This document shows positions 44,323 to 51,855 of a DNA stretch of 64,000 bases, piece by piece; position 1 is the first letter of the stretch, and each line of letters starts with the position of its first letter. The translations under genes were made by a program, and so were the position numbers. The stretch is taken from NCBI GenBank assembly GCA_964416645.1, contig CAYQEZ010000002.1:14616-78615 (forward strand). Reading direction: 5' to 3'. The notes beneath the pieces are model-generated. The model saw nothing but the letters and a program-made list of their open reading frames with translations. It did no database searches and was not told where the DNA came from. Source of the stretch: GCA-002282575 sp964416645 (GTDB taxonomy: Bacteria; Pseudomonadota; Gammaproteobacteria; Thiomicrospirales; Thiomicrospiraceae).

Positions 44323-44748
44323 TTATTGCAGTGGGGTAGTTGTGTTGCCCGATAGGTGCATCGCTTCTTCCCATGCTTGTTTGAGTTCGTTCATAATAAG
44401 GATGGCGCTCTCTAAATATTCCGTGCCTGCTTCATGAACGGCTTGTTGAATGCTAAAATCAACATATTCGTAAAGCTCGGCAAAGTTGTAAGCAATGATG
44501 TTTTGATCTTTAAACACCAAACGATCCCGCAACGCATCGACAAGGGTTGTCATGCGACCTAAATGAAAGCCTTTGGCAACTAAATCGCCAGACTCATGAC
44601 AGTCGCGCGCAGTCGCACCTTTTTCAACAGTGCGTTGCAGTAACAGTAAAATGTAGCTGTGTGGATTTTCGCTTAACTCGCTTTCAAGTTGGCGGTTGTA
44701 TACATATTCGTTCAGTAATGGTGCTGGTTGAGTGTGTAGTTGTTCCAT
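44323..44748 (-). CDS. FliS-like flagellar export chaperone
   Basis: A 141-aa all-helical protein. The pattern NEYVYNRQLESELSENPHSYILLLLQRTVEKG and AKGFHLGRMTTLVDALRDRL matches FliS (Y..v..a.P..LI.mLyd..l), followed by LYEYVDFSIQQAVHEAG and ELKQAWEEAM. FliS caps the C-terminus of flagellin before export. No fliC, fliD or fliT is near, so it is separated from the usual flagellin cluster. Distance from typical FliS leaves room for a different helical-bundle chaperone. Confidence 0.7.
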   Translation of the reverse strand: MEQLHTQPAPLLNEYVYNRQLESELSENPHSYILLLLQRTVEKGATARDCHESGDLVAKGFHLGRMTTLVDALRDRLVFKDQNIIAYNFAELYEYVDFSIQQAVHEAGTEYLESAILIMNELKQAWEEAMHLSGNTTTPLQ

Positions 44749-44834
44749 GATGTTTCGCCTCTTGCGTTAGTCTTGCTGAGATTTAAGCAATCGGTGTGCC
44801 AATATTGGTTTTTTGTGAAATGGATGTATAAAAA

Positions 44835-45098
44835 ATGTCAAAATGGCCAAAAGAAGTACAGATGCCTTTATGCGATTATATGAATGAAGCGCAAGCAGAA
44901 GCCTTGTTGTCTTTGGTAAAAAAGCAGGGAGATCAAAAAGATGCGTTAAAAGCACAAATGGTCGGTATTGATGCTGATGGTGTGCGAGTCGTTGCTTACA
45001 CCATGCATGGTGAAGAGCGATTGGTGGTGCCATTTAATCCGCCCTTAAGCGGTTATGAAGAAGCGCGAGAGCGTTTATTGGCTCTCGCAACACAGTGA
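44835..45098 (+). CDS. DUF2470-like small protein
   Basis: 87 aa. CDYMNEAQAEALLSLVKKQG, MVGIDADGVRVVAY and VVPFNPPLSGYEEARERLLAL match the DUF2470 module, usually the C-terminal part of HugZ-type heme/pyridoxamine-oxidase-like proteins. Here it stands alone without the flavin-reductase-like partner domain. The usual HMN(x)DH start of the module is altered to YMNEAQ, so one conserved His is missing. The function is unknown. Confidence 0.72.
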   Translation: MSKWPKEVQMPLCDYMNEAQAEALLSLVKKQGDQKDALKAQMVGIDADGVRVVAYTMHGEERLVVPFNPPLSGYEEARERLLALATQ

Positions 45099-45109
45099 CC
45101 TATGGTCTT

Positions 45110-45820
45110 TTAATGATGGCTAGGAAATTGTAGTGCCACTTGTGGCAACATTTCGACAATCAGTTTTGCCGCATTGGCAGCGGCGAGTGGCAAGAATTGC
45201 TCAAAACTCATGGGTGATTCTTTGCCAGCAATATCGGACAAAGCACGCACGACAACAAAAGGCACTTCAAAACGATGACAAACTTGAGCGATGGCTGCTG
45301 CTTCCATTTCGACCGCGTCTAGGTTCGGGAAAGCTTCACGCACGACACGAATATGGTCATGATGGGTCATAAACTTATCACCCGATGCGACTTGACCAGA
45401 ATGCGCCTTTAGCTCTAACTTGGCTAATGCGTTGTGAGCAATATCGACCAAAGTTTCTGCTGCAGCGAAGCTGCTTGGCATTCCTGGTACTTGACCTAAT
45501 GCATAGCCAAAGGCAGTCACATCTACATCGTGGTGGACGACGTCAACCGAAACGATAATGTCGCCTACCTCCTGCGCCCCATTAAAGCCACCAGCAGAAC
45601 CAGTATTGATGATGGCGCTAGGCTTAAATTGATGGCAGAGCAGGCTAGTGGTTAAGGCAGCATTCACTTTGCCAATGCCCGACTGAGCCAATACTACTTT
45701 GACGTGATTGATAAAACCAACATAAAACTCAACACCTGCAATTTTCTGGATTTTGCTGTCAGTCATAGCGGCTTTAAAGGCGTCGACTTCTTCAGCCATC
45801 GCACCAATGATACCAATCAT
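45110..45820 (-). CDS. mtnN: 5'-methylthioadenosine/S-adenosylhomocysteine nucleosidase
   Basis: Cleaves MTA and SAH, the latter to S-ribosylhomocysteine, the LuxS substrate. 236 aa. MIGIIGAMAEEVDAFKAAM, INTGSAGGFN, HDVDVTAFGYALGQVPGMP, VEMEAAAIAQVCH and FVVVRALSDIAG (catalytic Asp) are canonical. It lies directly downstream of luxS (2-nt gap), so both steps of the activated methyl cycle are in one operon. Confidence 0.96.
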   Translation of the reverse strand: MIGIIGAMAEEVDAFKAAMTDSKIQKIAGVEFYVGFINHVKVVLAQSGIGKVNAALTTSLLCHQFKPSAIINTGSAGGFNGAQEVGDIIVSVDVVHHDVDVTAFGYALGQVPGMPSSFAAAETLVDIAHNALAKLELKAHSGQVASGDKFMTHHDHIRVVREAFPNLDAVEMEAAAIAQVCHRFEVPFVVVRALSDIAGKESPMSFEQFLPLAAANAAKLIVEMLPQVALQFPSHH

Positions 45821-45822
45821 GC

Positions 45823-46338
45823 TTAATTACCCAATGCTTTCAATTTTTCTTCAGACAGTTTCAAGTCTTCGTTACGATTAACACAGATACCAGCATCGAG
45901 AATGCCTTGAGCAATTTTCTGCGCATCTTCCAATGAATGCATGGTGCAAGTGCCGCATTGATAAATATTCAGTTCAGGAATCTCTTCCACGCGCTCGACT
46001 TTGAGTACATCCTGCATGGCTGCAGTCCAAGCCTTGCCAACAGTCGCTTCATCAGGACGTCCAATCAAGCTCATATAAAAGCCAGTACGACAACCCATGG
46101 GTGAAATGTCGATAATTTCGACGCCATTACCATTCAGATGATCACGCATAAAGCCAGCAAACAAGTGCTCTAGTGTGTGAATGCCACATTCTGACAAAAT
46201 GTCGATATTTGGACGGCAAAAGCGTAGGTCATACACCGTAATGGCATCACCATGCGGGCTGGTCATGGACTTAGCCAAGCGAACGGCTGGCGCATTCATA
46301 ATGGTGTGATCAACGGTAAAGCTATCGAGTAAGGGCAT
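45823..46338 (-). CDS. luxS: S-ribosylhomocysteine lyase
   Basis: Converts S-ribosylhomocysteine to homocysteine and DPD, the precursor of autoinducer-2. 171 aa. The metal site is IHTLEHLFAGFMRDH (HxxEH) with the third ligand Cys in QCGTCTMHSLEDA; MGCRTGFYMSLIG is also conserved. It is first in luxS-mtnN. The leader upstream holds inverted repeats (46400-46453). AI-2 signalling as opposed to detoxification cannot be judged here. Confidence 0.96.
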   Translation of the reverse strand: MPLLDSFTVDHTIMNAPAVRLAKSMTSPHGDAITVYDLRFCRPNIDILSECGIHTLEHLFAGFMRDHLNGNGVEIIDISPMGCRTGFYMSLIGRPDEATVGKAWTAAMQDVLKVERVEEIPELNIYQCGTCTMHSLEDAQKIAQGILDAGICVNRNEDLKLSEEKLKALGN

Positions 46339-46399
46339 AAATGACTCCTGAAATAAGGTATGTCGATGAATTAAATGAGATTAGGTGTAATCAACTCAA

Positions 46400-46453
46400 G
46401 AAGCGAAGATAATGCTTCCGCTAAACTGCTTTTCCCGAGGGTTATGCAGTTTA
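46400..46453 (-). promoter_or_regulatory. Structured leader upstream of luxS
   Basis: TAAACTGC (46422-46429) and GCAGTTTA (46446-46453) form an 8-bp stem around a CG-rich loop, and GAAGC...GCTTC forms a second small hairpin closer to luxS. No long T run follows the larger stem, so it is not an obvious terminator. It may be an untranslated-leader structure or operator. It does not look like the SAH riboswitch consensus I know. Confidence 0.35.
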
Positions 46454-46783
46454 CCATAATTGTAGACGGTGGTTCAAAAGCGATCGTTAGCTAAGTGGTC
46501 AGCAATGCGTTCATTTTATGGGTTTCGTTGGCATAGCCATTATGCTCTACGGGTTTGCGAAAACGAAATGTATCAGCCTAAATACCCGCCTGACTGATGG
46601 AAGAATGTTAATGATAAGCTGCTTGGCAATAGTTTTTGGTGTTGGTTGACCAAGTTACTAATTTGGGTGTTTTTGGTCATCATTAACAAAGTGTGTTGGG
46701 TCTCTGGTTATGAACTCTGACCGAGCGTGGTGGAGTGTGGATTTAATCAAGGTTATTGGGGAACACTGGTAACGGTTTAGGCT

Positions 46784-46966
46784 TTGTGCAAATGGCTGGC
46801 GGGTGATGTCATGCCAACACAGGATAAGTTGCAAGCCCTAGCAGAGTGGTTGCAGATTGATCCCCATTGGTTACGCTTTGGCGAGGAGCGCTTCGGTTGG
46901 AGCGCTTCGGTTGGAGCGCAGACAAAAGATCGCTTGGTTCAGCTAATGGGTACAACAAAATCATAA
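46784..46966 (+). pseudogene. Remnant of an XRE-type transcriptional regulator
   Basis: The frame starts at TTG with an in-frame stop just upstream and reads CKWLAGDVMPTQDKLQALAE then WLQIDPHWLRFGEERFG, the usual last helix and linker of XRE/Cro-CI helix-turn-helix proteins. The N-terminal half of the domain is not recoverable upstream in any one frame. A 14-nt tandem duplication (46886-46913) lies inside the frame. I regard it as a decayed gene, though a short expressed peptide cannot be excluded. Confidence 0.55.
46886..46919. repeat. 14-nt tandem duplication
   Basis: GAGCGCTTCGGTTG is present twice head to tail (46886-46899, 46900-46913) followed by a partial third unit GAGCGC. Since 14 is not a multiple of three, the duplication shifts the frame of the XRE remnant downstream. 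Confidence 0.85.
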
Positions 46967-47051
46967 TTTAATATTCTAGCAGTTGTCGCTGGGGTCTGCT
47001 CGCTTGTAGAATGTGAAGATTATTTGAATCATTCTTATCGAGGTTAGTGCT

Positions 47052-48275
47052 ATGCCAGTGGGTTTGTCGGATCAAATGCCTGAATTGTTTCCGATTGCGG
47101 GAATGCGGTTATCGAGTGTGCGTTCGGGTATTAAAAAACGTCCCGGCAACGACTTGGTGTTAATTGAACTGAGCGAAGGGTGTAGAACCGCTGCCGTATT
47201 CACTAAAAATGATTTTTGTGCTGCGCCCGTTACGCTGGCAAAAGCCCATTTACAGTCGCATCAACCTAAGTTGCTAATGATTAACAGTGGTAATGCGAAT
47301 GCGGGAACGGGTCAGCCAGGGATGCAAGCCGCTAGCGATAGTTGTGCCATCGCAGCTCGAATGATGGGCTGTGCGCCTGAAGAAGTTCTCCCTTTTTCAA
47401 CCGGTGTGATTGGTGAGTTGTTGCCCGTTGCGCCCTTTGAAACGGGTGTTCCTTTAGCGATGGCAGAGTTGTCTGCCACTGGCTGGTCAGCGGCGGCACG
47501 CGGTATTATGACCACCGATATTGTGCCTAAAGCGGTTAGCCGTAAATTGGACATTGATGGTCATGCTGTCACCATTACTGGCATTGCCAAGGGTTCGGGC
47601 ATGATTCACCCGAATATGGCAACCATGCTGGGTTATGTGGCGACAGATGCCGCTGTCAGCTTGCCTTTGTTGCAAAAAATGCTCAGTGATGCCACTGATG
47701 ATTCGTTTAACAGCATTACCGTCGATGGTGATACCTCAACCAATGATGCCTGTACGCTGACTGCAACGGGACGCAGTAGCTTGCCAGAAATTACCGATGT
47801 GCATTCGGTTGCTTATGCCCAATTGAGCGAAGCCGTAACGCAGGTATTAACCGAATTAGCCACCATGATTGTGCGCGACGGTGAGGGTGCGACTAAATTC
47901 ATGAGTATTGTCGTTGAAGAGGCGGCGACTAAAGCTGAAGCGAAGCAGGTGGGCTTTACCATTGCCCATTCGCCTTTGGTGAAAACAGCCTTTTTTGCTT
48001 CCGATCCCAACTGGGGACGTATTCTAGCGGCGGTGGGGCGTGCTGGATTGGCGAATTTGGATTTAGAAGCGATTCGCTTGTATTTAGGCAATGTCTGTAT
48101 TGTCGAAAATGGTGGTCGCAGTCCAATGTATACCGAAGAGCAGGGCGCGGCGGTGATGAAAGAGGAGGAAATCACCATTCGTGTGAAGTTAGCGCGTGGC
48201 ACAGAAAAAGCCACCATTTATACCTGTGATTTTTCGTATGATTACGTGAAGATTAATGCGGAATACCGATCTTAA
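47052..48275 (+). CDS. argJ: Bifunctional glutamate N-acetyltransferase/ornithine acetyltransferase (ArgJ)
   Basis: Transfers acetyl from N-acetylornithine to glutamate; many members also use acetyl-CoA. 407 aa, made as a precursor that cleaves itself before the nucleophilic Thr, here T191 in HPNMATMLGYVATDA. Oxyanion-hole TTG-type region FSTGVIGELLP, VDGDTSTNDACTLTATG and ASDPNWGRILAAVGRAG are conserved. GAGGT lies 7 nt before the ATG. With ArgA also encoded, ArgJ may mainly recycle acetyl groups. Confidence 0.96.
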   Translation: MPVGLSDQMPELFPIAGMRLSSVRSGIKKRPGNDLVLIELSEGCRTAAVFTKNDFCAAPVTLAKAHLQSHQPKLLMINSGNANAGTGQPGMQAASDSCAIAARMMGCAPEEVLPFSTGVIGELLPVAPFETGVPLAMAELSATGWSAAARGIMTTDIVPKAVSRKLDIDGHAVTITGIAKGSGMIHPNMATMLGYVATDAAVSLPLLQKMLSDATDDSFNSITVDGDTSTNDACTLTATGRSSLPEITDVHSVAYAQLSEAVTQVLTELATMIVRDGEGATKFMSIVVEEAATKAEAKQVGFTIAHSPLVKTAFFASDPNWGRILAAVGRAGLANLDLEAIRLYLGNVCIVENGGRSPMYTEEQGAAVMKEEEITIRVKLARGTEKATIYTCDFSYDYVKINAEYRS

Positions 48276-48392
48276 GTATGCCTAAATCGCCATTTTCTTG
48301 TCAGCTTCGGTTCACTGACCAGCAATGGATCAGTTTTCGCCTTGCTTTCGCGATCTGGCGCTTTATTCATTGCTAAGGATATAGGAATTATT

Positions 48393-49349
48393 ATGGTTAA
48401 TGTGGTTGTTGCGGTTGTCCGAGATGCCTTGGGTCGGGTGTTGCTGTCGCAACGTCAGGCGCATCAAGATTTTGCCCATTATTGGGAGTTTCCTGGTGGT
48501 AAGGTTGAGTTGGGTGAGACTGTTATGCAGGCGCTGCAACGCGAGTTGCGGGAGGAGCTGGCCATTGAGTGCGTTGAAGCAGAGCCGCTCATCACCATTC
48601 CTTGGCAGTATGAGCATAAGTCGGTTTGTTTGCACGCGTATAACATAACGGTGTGGCAAGGCGAGGCGATAGGCGTTGAAGGTCAGGCATTGCGTTGGTT
48701 CGAAGTCGCTGAGTTGTCTGCTTTGACCATGCCAGCGGCAAATCGAGGCATTTTAGCCGCGATTCGGTTGCCATCTTGTTATGCCATTACTGGGGCTTTC
48801 AAAGATCTTGCGGAGTTAACTCAGGGCGTTAGCCATGCTTTAGCTCAGGGTGCAGGCGTGATTCAGTTGCGTTCGTTATGGCAGGGTGCAGATTATGTGC
48901 AAGCAGCTGAAAGCATTTTGCCGATGGTGAAAGCGGCTGGTGCTCAGTTATTGCTGAATGCTGGGCTTGATCAATGGCGTCTGTTGCCGGAGGTGGGATT
49001 GCATTTGTCTTTGCAACGGGCGGCGCAGTTTACGCAGCGTCCTGTACCCAGTTCAGTGCTGCTGAGTGTCAGTGTGCACAATCTAACGCAGTTGCAGCAG
49101 GCGCAAGCGATGGGTGCGGATTGTGTGTTGCTTTCGCCCGTATTGCCGACGCAAAGCCATCCTGATATGCCGGCTTTAGGCTGGCAACAAGCGGCTGAAT
49201 GGGTTGCTCAGGCTACTATTCCCGTTTATGCACTGGGTGGTGTATCTCCTTCACACTTAGTGCAAGCCAAGGCGTTGGGGTTTCAAGGAGTTGCCGCTAT
49301 CGGAGCATTTTGGGACACCGCTAAAAATACCGCTTCGCTTGATTTTTAG
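48393..49349 (+). CDS. Nudix hydrolase (MutT-like) fused to ThiE-like domain
   Basis: ATG 48393 (MVNVVVAVVRDALGRVLL) has AGGAA at 5-nt spacing; 318 aa. Residues ~1-130: Nudix domain with box GGKVELGETVMQALQRELREELAIE, in MutT style (8-oxo-dGTP sanitation). Residues ~135-318: TIM-barrel like thiamine phosphate synthase (GAGVIQLRSLWQGADYVQAA; ADCVLLSPVLPTQSHP; GGVSPSHLVQAKALG). ThiE catalytic positions look partly changed (LLLNAGLD rather than IxND). This fusion occurs in other gammaproteobacteria near argJ. The role of the second domain is unknown. Confidence 0.9.
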   Translation: MVNVVVAVVRDALGRVLLSQRQAHQDFAHYWEFPGGKVELGETVMQALQRELREELAIECVEAEPLITIPWQYEHKSVCLHAYNITVWQGEAIGVEGQALRWFEVAELSALTMPAANRGILAAIRLPSCYAITGAFKDLAELTQGVSHALAQGAGVIQLRSLWQGADYVQAAESILPMVKAAGAQLLLNAGLDQWRLLPEVGLHLSLQRAAQFTQRPVPSSVLLSVSVHNLTQLQQAQAMGADCVLLSPVLPTQSHPDMPALGWQQAAEWVAQATIPVYALGGVSPSHLVQAKALGFQGVAAIGAFWDTAKNTASLDF

Positions 49350-49395
49350 CGTTCCCGAGCTTATTTAATTTCTGTAGGAAGGGAATCATTCAAGG

Positions 49396-49456
49396 GTGAG
49401 ATGCTTTTAAAGTGCATCCCTTCCCTCAAACTCCCTTCCCATTAGGGTTTTTATAG
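49396..49456 (-). repeat. Dispersed structured repeat, degraded partial copy (copy 4)
   Basis: Plus-strand blocks AGATGCTTTT, GCATCCCTTCCCTCA and CTTCCCATTAGGGTTTTTA match, in order and spacing, AGATGCTATTTTT, GCAACCCCTTCCTTCA and CTACCCATTGGGTTATTA of copy 1 (9710-9765). Only one end is recognisable and similarity is moderate. It lies between the Nudix-ThiE and UbiA-family genes. Confidence 0.5.
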
Positions 49457-49484
49457 GTAAGCATTGTTATAAGTGAGAAAAGTT

Positions 49485-50384
49485 ATGTTGTCTGTATTTT
49501 CGGTGGTTGTGCGTTCTTCTCGTCCAGCATTTTTATTACTCACGCCCGTTGTCTTGTTCTTAGCGGCGGCTTTAGCTTGGCAGCAAAGCAGCGACTCGCT
49601 CAGATGGGATTTGTTGCCTTGGCTGCTGGTGTCGGCTTTATGTGCAGCCATTGCTAGTAATTTGTTGAATGAATATTTTGATTTCAGTAGTGGTTTAGAT
49701 CATCAGACTCAGGCTACGCCATTTTCGGGGGGCAGTAAAGCCTTAATTGAGGCACCACATCGTGCTGAATTGGTGAAGTGGGCTGGTTTGTTGTTTGTCT
49801 CTTTGTCGACTTGGTCGGGACTTTATTTGGTAGCACAGGTGGGTTGGCCATTGTTGCTACTGGGGTTATTGGGGGTTGGCTTAGTCATTACTTACACACC
49901 CATATTGAATCGTTCTGCTTGGTTATGTTTGTTAGCACCAGGACTAGGCTATGGCTTAGTGATGTTTGTGGGAGCTTACTGGGTTTTGCTGGGGCAGGTG
50001 AGTTGGCAAGGTGTGTGGCTGATGTTATTGCCGTTGAGCTTGGTTTCTTCTCTCTTATTAATGAATCAGTTTCCAGATGCAGAGGCAGATGAACGGGTCG
50101 GTCGGCGTCATGCGGTTATCGCTTGGGGGCGTGAACGTGCTTATGCGGTATTGGCTGGCTTGCATGCCATCAGTTATCTGTTATTGTGGCTATTTGCATG
50201 GCAGTCAGGTTTTTCCTTGTTGATGTGGGCGTTGTTATGGATACCTGTTTCGCTTGGATTATTATGGCAGGGAAAGAGCATGATGCAGGGCAAAACAGTG
50301 TTGCCGGCAATGGCACTGAATGTCATGCTGGTATTAGGATTACCCATAACGGTTGCGTTTTTGTTAATCGCGTCGAAAACCTAA
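49485..50384 (+). CDS. UbiA-family prenyltransferase
   Basis: A ~299-aa integral membrane protein with eight or nine helices. The first Asp-rich motif is NEYFDFSSGLD and the second NQFPDAEADERVGRR, which bind the Mg2+-prenyl diphosphate; the spacing fits MenA/UbiA relatives. The aromatic acceptor (naphthoate, 4-hydroxybenzoate or other) cannot be read. GTG 49473 is an alternative start four codons earlier. The 3' end overlaps a decayed receiver-domain fragment on the other strand. Confidence 0.85.
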   Translation: MLSVFSVVVRSSRPAFLLLTPVVLFLAAALAWQQSSDSLRWDLLPWLLVSALCAAIASNLLNEYFDFSSGLDHQTQATPFSGGSKALIEAPHRAELVKWAGLLFVSLSTWSGLYLVAQVGWPLLLLGLLGVGLVITYTPILNRSAWLCLLAPGLGYGLVMFVGAYWVLLGQVSWQGVWLMLLPLSLVSSLLLMNQFPDAEADERVGRRHAVIAWGRERAYAVLAGLHAISYLLLWLFAWQSGFSLLMWALLWIPVSLGLLWQGKSMMQGKTVLPAMALNVMLVLGLPITVAFLLIASKT

Positions 50385-50497
50385 GTGAATCCGCTTAATC
50401 TGCTGGGTTGCTAAAACACCAGTGTTGAGCTTCGCTTTCAGCTCATCGATTTTAATGGGTTTGGTGGTGAAGTCGTCCATACCACAGGCTAGGCATT
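50364..50497 (-). pseudogene. C-terminal fragment of a response-regulator receiver domain
   Basis: The minus strand reads CLACGMDDFTTKPIKIDELK AKL and ends at a TAA inside the 3' end of the UbiA-family gene. GMDDFxTKPI is the conserved beta5-alpha5 region of receiver domains; the sensor kinase at 18630 has CLASGMDDFITKPINQLLL. Upstream of the fragment the frame runs into sequence with no receiver motifs (no phospho-acceptor Asp, no acidic pocket). So only the last ~35 residues survive. Confidence 0.7.
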
Positions 50498-50704
50498 TTT
50501 TGTGATAATAGAACTTTATGTGGATGAATTGAAAATATCCTCACACTCTGGCTGTTTACGCTAGGCGTTATCATCTTGCAGTGCTTCTCCCCATGAGAGC
50601 TACTGCGTCAGGTTTTGCTGATCTAGTTGATGTTCGCTGAAGGGAACAGCTAATTGGATGAATTCGAGGGATTATAAGATCAGCAAAGCATGAGGCGAAA
50701 TGAA
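50385..50704. other. Intergenic region with gene debris
   Basis: The left third holds the receiver-domain fragment. From ~50500 to 50704 I see no ORF, strong hairpin or repeat copy. It separates the convergent UbiA-family and trpS genes. Confidence 0.6.
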
Positions 50705-51700
50705 TTACACCAGTCCCATTGCCGTTTTTACCTGTGTCAATGTTTGGCTGGCGCGCTCACGCGCTTTATCGGCTCCTTGTTTCATCACCCGCATGAGTTC
50801 AGTTTCATTGTCGCGTAAACGATGAAACTCAGCTTGAATGGGCGTTAACAGCGCAACAATCGCTTCGCCTGTATCTGATTTTAGCTGGCCATAGCCTTTG
50901 CCATCATATTCGCTTTCCAATTCGCGGATGGATTTGCCTGTTGCACCAGACAGCAGAGTCAGTAGGTTGCTAACACCTGGTTTAGTGTCGCGATCATAAC
51001 GAATACTGGTATCGGTATCGGTGACGGCACGTTTGACCTTTTTGAGAATGGTTTTAGGATCGTCTAATAATGCGATATAGTTGCCTGCATTTTCATCCGA
51101 TTTGGACATTTTCTTTTCTGGTTCTAGCAAGCTCATTATTCGTCCACCAGCTTCAGTGCTGGGAATATAGGGCTCTGGCACGGTAAATAGTTGGCCATAG
51201 GCGTTGTTCATGCGAGTGGCTAAATCACGCGCTAATTCTAAATGTTGTTTTTGGTCGGCACCAACGGGAACGGCTTTGGTTTGATAGAGTAGAATGTCAG
51301 CGGCCATGAGCACGGGGTAGGAGAATAATCCCAAATTAATGTTGTCGGTATGCTTGGCGATTTTATCTTTATATTGTGTCATACGCTCTAACTCACCCAT
51401 ATAGGTGTGACAAGACAATAACCACATCAGTTCGCTGTGTTCAGGCACATCTGATTGAGCGAAAATAATGCTCTTGTCAGGGTCGATGCCGCAAGCCATA
51501 TAGGCAGCCACGAAGTCTAGACTGCGCTTTTTCAGCTCAGCTGGCGCTTGACGAACGGTAATCGCATGTAGGTTAACCAATGAAAATAGGCAATCGAAAT
51601 CTTCTTGCATGCGTAACCAGTTCTTAACCGCTCCAAAATAGTGACCAATGTTGAGTTGTCCAGAGGGTTGAATACCAGAGAAGAGAATATCGCGTGCCAT
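50705..51700 (-). CDS. trpS: Tryptophanyl-tRNA synthetase
   Basis: 331 aa class I synthetase. HIGH-type motif SGIQPSGQLNIGHYFGAVKNW; KMSKS in KKMSKSDENAGNYIALLDDP; ILLYQTKAVPVGADQKQHLELARDLA is also typical. The gene stands alone on the minus strand, divergent from aroC. Confidence 0.96.
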   Translation of the reverse strand: MARDILFSGIQPSGQLNIGHYFGAVKNWLRMQEDFDCLFSLVNLHAITVRQAPAELKKRSLDFVAAYMACGIDPDKSIIFAQSDVPEHSELMWLLSCHTYMGELERMTQYKDKIAKHTDNINLGLFSYPVLMAADILLYQTKAVPVGADQKQHLELARDLATRMNNAYGQLFTVPEPYIPSTEAGGRIMSLLEPEKKMSKSDENAGNYIALLDDPKTILKKVKRAVTDTDTSIRYDRDTKPGVSNLLTLLSGATGKSIRELESEYDGKGYGQLKSDTGEAIVALLTPIQAEFHRLRDNETELMRVMKQGADKARERASQTLTQVKTAMGLV

Positions 51701-51855
51701 GAAACTGTCCTAGTGTCTACTTGAAATTAGACGGCTATTTTAGCGCAGATAAGGGATTGTGTGCGTATTTGGGCTGTAAACTATTGGTGTTGAGTAAGGA
51801 TGCTTTCTGTTAAAATACCAGCCAATAGATAGTGATTTAGACAGGAAAGACAACA

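Larger units (their letters stand above)
46339..47051. other. Gene-poor 0.7-kb gap between luxS and argJ
   Basis: Apart from the luxS leader, the XRE remnant and the 14-nt tandem repeat, I see no supported gene. A short minus-strand frame at about 46490-46575 ends in KMNALLTT and may be another decayed tail, but it has no start and no recognisable homology. The composition and stop density suggest accumulated gene debris. The argJ ribosome-binding site GAGGT is at the right end. Confidence 0.5.
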
